Source: Alphaproteobacteria bacterium
GTDB lineage: Bacteria > Pseudomonadota > Alphaproteobacteria > Oceanibaculales > Oceanibaculaceae
DNA: 64,000 nt
NCBI GenBank assembly: GCA_018823745.1
Contig: JAHJHR010000012.1
Location: 726,091 to 790,090 of the forward strand
Direction: 5' to 3'
Shown here: in pieces, positions 61,884 through 64,000 of the stretch
Numbering within the stretch: the first letter of the stretch is position 1
How the letters are laid out: each line of letters begins with the position of its first letter
Program-made: the position numbers and the translations under genes
Notes under the pieces: generated by a model
The model's database searches: none
What the model saw: only the letters and a program-made list of their open reading frames with translations
Told to the model about the DNA's origin: nothing

Positions 61884-64000
61884 TGGCGCAGGGCGCCGCC
61901 CTTCCGATCTACACCATTCCGCCCCGCACCGGGCCGGGGGCGGGTTTCGTCGATGCGCTGGCGGCCGGGCTGATGGCCCGCGCCGGGGGCGACCCGCTGG
62001 CGCTGTCACGGATGCTGATTCTGCTGCCGACGCGGCGCGGTGGCCGAAGCCTGCGCGATGCCTTCCTGCGGCTGGCCGATGGGCGGCCGATGCTGCTGCC
62101 GCGCATGATGCCGCTGGGCGACCTCGATTCCGAGGAGATCGACCTGCAGGGCGGCGAGGAGATGTTGTCCGGCGAGGGTCTGGACATCGCACCGCCGATT
62201 CCCGGATTGCAGCGGCAATTGCTGCTGGCCCGGCTGATCCTGAAGCTGGGTGAAAAGCTGGAGGATGGCCCGCGCCGGCCGGACCAGGCGGTGCGGCTGG
62301 CGGTGGAGCTGGCCCGGCTGCTCGACCAGGTGCAGACCGAGCATCTCTCCTTCGACAAGCTGGCCGGGCTGGTACCGGCGGAATATGCGAAGCACTGGCA
62401 GATCACGCTGGAATTCCTGCGCATCGTTACCGAGGCCTGGCCGGCTTTGCTGGCGGAGATCGGTGCGCTGGACCCGGCTGAGCGGCGCAACCGCGTGCTG
62501 GCGGCGCAGGCCGATATCTGGCGCGCCAGCCCGCCGGATCATCCGGTGGTGGTCGCCGGATCTACCGGCAGCGTGCCGGCGACTCGCGATCTGATGGCCG
62601 CCATCGCCGGCCTGCCGCAGGGCATGATCGTGCTGCCTGGCCTGGACAAGGACAGCGACGACGCCACCTGGGCGGTCATTGAGGAGGATGAAAGCCATCC
62701 GCAATTCAACCTTGCCCATCTGATCCGCCATCTCGGCATCGCCCGTGCGGATGTCCGCGACTGGGTGGAAAACCCGCCCATGCCGCGCCAGCGGCTGATC
62801 GCCGAGGCGCTGCGCCCGGCCTCGACCACCGAGGCCTGGCGGCAGGCAGCGCCCTTCAGCGAGGCTGATCTCGCCGGCATCTCCCGCATCGATTGCGCAA
62901 CGGCGCAGGAGGAGGCGGGGGTGATCGCCCTGCTGCTGCGCCAGGCGCTGGAGGTTCCAGGCCGGACCGCCGCACTGGTGACGCCGGACCGCGCACTGGC
63001 GCGCCGTGTCGCCGCCGAGCTGGCGCGCTGGGAGGTGCAGGTCGATGATTCCGCCGGCGTGCCACTGATGGAAACCCCGCCCGGCAGCTTCCTGCGCCTG
63101 ACGGCGGCGCTGGCGGCCGAACGGGCCGCACCGCTGGCGCTGCTAGCGGCGCTGAAACATCCGCTGGCGGCTGGCGGCGAAGACCCGGCGGATTTCCGCC
63201 GTCGCCTGCGCCTGCTGGAGGAAGCCGCCCTGCGCGGCCCGCGCCCGCAGGATGGCGTCGCTGGCATCCGCTTGGCGCTGGAGCAGAATATCCGCGAGAT
63301 CGAGGAGCGTACCCAGCGCCCGCACCGCCCGCGCTTCGCCGCCTTGTTCCCCTGGCTCGACCGGCTGGAGGCACTGCTGGCGCCGATGGCCGCGCTGATG
63401 GCGCAGGACAGTGTCGATCTGGCCGAGCTGCTGGAAACCCATGGCCGGCTGGCCGAGGCGCTGGCCGCCAGCCGTGACGCCCCCGGCCCGGTGCGGCTGT
63501 GGCAGGGCGAGGCCGGCGAGGCGGCAGCGAATTTCCTGGCCGAATTGCGTGAGGCCGCCGGCACGCTGGGCTCGGCTGATCCGGGGCTGTATCCGGCCTT
63601 GCTCGACGCGCTGCTGGCCGGCCGCGTTGTGCGGCCGCGCCAGTCCAGCCACCCCCGCCTGTCGATCTGGGGGCCGCTGGAGGCCCGGTTGCAACAGGCC
63701 GATCTGGTGGTGCTGGGCGGGCTGAACGAGGGCACCTGGCCGCCCGCCGCCGGCTCCGATCCGTGGATGAGCCGCCCGATGCGCGCCAGCTTCGGCCTGC
63801 CACTGCCGGAACGCCGCATCGGCCTGTCGGCGCATGATTTCGCGCAGGCCTTCGCCGCGCCGGAGATCGTGCTGACCCGGGCGGAAAAGGTGGAGGGCGC
63901 GCCGAGTGTGCCGTCGCGCTGGCTGCTGCGGCTGGATACGGTGCTGGGCAGCGCCGCCCCGGTGCTGCGGCAGGCGGAGCCGGTCTGGCGTGGCTGGTGG
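61883..64000 (+). CDS. addB: double-strand break repair protein AddB, partial
   Basis: An open frame of at least 706 codons starts at ATG 61883 (TGATG overlap with murU) and runs off the right edge. LILLPTRRGGRSLRDAFL, the later VVLGGLNEGTWPPAAGSDPWMSRP-type segment in parts and GLPLPERRIGLSAHDF match alphaproteobacterial AddB, a nuclease/helicase-like subunit. With AddA it processes DNA ends for RecA. The 3' end, including any Fe-S/nuclease cysteines, and the expected addA gene lie outside the window. Confidence 0.92.
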   Translation, partial: MAQGAALPIYTIPPRTGPGAGFVDALAAGLMARAGGDPLALSRMLILLPTRRGGRSLRDAFLRLADGRPMLLPRMMPLGDLDSEEIDLQGGEEMLSGEGLDIAPPIPGLQRQLLLARLILKLGEKLEDGPRRPDQAVRLAVELARLLDQVQTEHLSFDKLAGLVPAEYAKHWQITLEFLRIVTEAWPALLAEIGALDPAERRNRVLAAQADIWRASPPDHPVVVAGSTGSVPATRDLMAAIAGLPQGMIVLPGLDKDSDDATWAVIEEDESHPQFNLAHLIRHLGIARADVRDWVENPPMPRQRLIAEALRPASTTEAWRQAAPFSEADLAGISRIDCATAQEEAGVIALLLRQALEVPGRTAALVTPDRALARRVAAELARWEVQVDDSAGVPLMETPPGSFLRLTAALAAERAAPLALLAALKHPLAAGGEDPADFRRRLRLLEEAALRGPRPQDGVAGIRLALEQNIREIEERTQRPHRPRFAALFPWLDRLEALLAPMAALMAQDSVDLAELLETHGRLAEALAASRDAPGPVRLWQGEAGEAAANFLAELREAAGTLGSADPGLYPALLDALLAGRVVRPRQSSHPRLSIWGPLEARLQQADLVVLGGLNEGTWPPAAGSDPWMSRPMRASFGLPLPERRIGLSAHDFAQAFAAPEIVLTRAEKVEGAPSVPSRWLLRLDTVLGSAAPVLRQAEPVWRGWW

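Overview
This is a GC-rich, densely packed stretch of bacterial chromosome from an alphaproteobacterium, most likely of the Rhodospirillales in the broad sense. The assignment rests on gene content and order. The block chvI-chvG-hprK-rapZ-PTS IIA-HPr-ahcY-divL-(FNR)-tsaE-amgK-murU-addB, the block lptC-lptA-lptB-rpoN-hpf-ptsN, the lipid A block msbA-DUF374-waaA-lpxK-htrB, and the DUF1150, RNase D, NDUFA9-like and HugZ genes are all typical alphaproteobacterial gene content. I see no rRNA, prophage, insertion sequence, integron or CRISPR array. The window is essentially core genome with tight operons; many neighbours overlap by 4 bases (ATGA, GTGA or TTGA).

Layout. 1-4.2 kb: RNA-modification operon (class-I-glutamine-amidotransferase-like C26 hydrolase, RluB-like pseudouridine synthase, RsmD), tadA, and an EAL-CBS-GGDEF regulator. 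4.4-8.1 kb: purD divergent from xseA and an M23 peptidase. 8.1-15.5 kb: a minus-strand envelope operon (DUF5672, FkbM methyltransferase, msbA, DUF374 acyltransferase, waaA, lpxK, lauroyltransferase). 15.6-18.6 kb: a glycolipid synthase and metallophosphoesterase pair resembling agt-plcP, divergent from a diacylglycerol-kinase-family gene, with a Pho-box-like sequence between. 18.6-20.3 kb: nucleoside deaminase, DUF305 protein, glutathione transferase. 20.3-26.4 kb: gltB and gltD. 26.4-29.4 kb: uppP, NDUFA9-like gene, tRNA-Leu(CAG), RNase D. 29.6-34.8 kb: lptCAB-rpoN-hpf-ptsN. 34.9-36.9 kb: hsp20-DUF1150, an unknown 75-residue gene, a CHAP-domain lipoprotein. 37-42.6 kb: HAD dehalogenase, MarC, carbonic anhydrase, HNH protein, nucleotidyltransferase, HMA protein, Coq7, DsbB, YqaA, tRNA-Leu(CAA). 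42.7-47 kb: BON lipoprotein, modABC, modE, PAS protein. 47-50 kb: pckA, HugZ-like and PCuAC genes. 50.2-64 kb: ChvI/ChvG, nitrogen-PTS-type output genes, ahcY, a DivL homologue, FNR, tsaE, amgK, murU and the start of addB.

How the parts work together. Envelope building is spread over several loci here: lipid A/Kdo assembly and flipping, LptABC export, undecaprenyl-phosphate recycling (uppP), MurNAc recycling (amgK-murU) and possible phospholipid-to-glycolipid replacement. Carbon/nitrogen signalling is also concentrated: ptsN, HPr, HprK, PTS IIA, RpoN, GltBD, PckA and the acid/envelope-stress pair ChvI/ChvG.

I do not see a wholly new multi-gene system. The signals most worth a second look are regulatory or at single residues: the Pho-like box over plcP-agt, a pair of ATAGGT/ACCTAT dyads between gltD and uppP, a 16-base perfect palindrome abutting a good ahcY promoter, a possible ROSE-type RNA thermometer before hsp20, and the DivL-type tyrosine in place of the phospho-accepting histidine.
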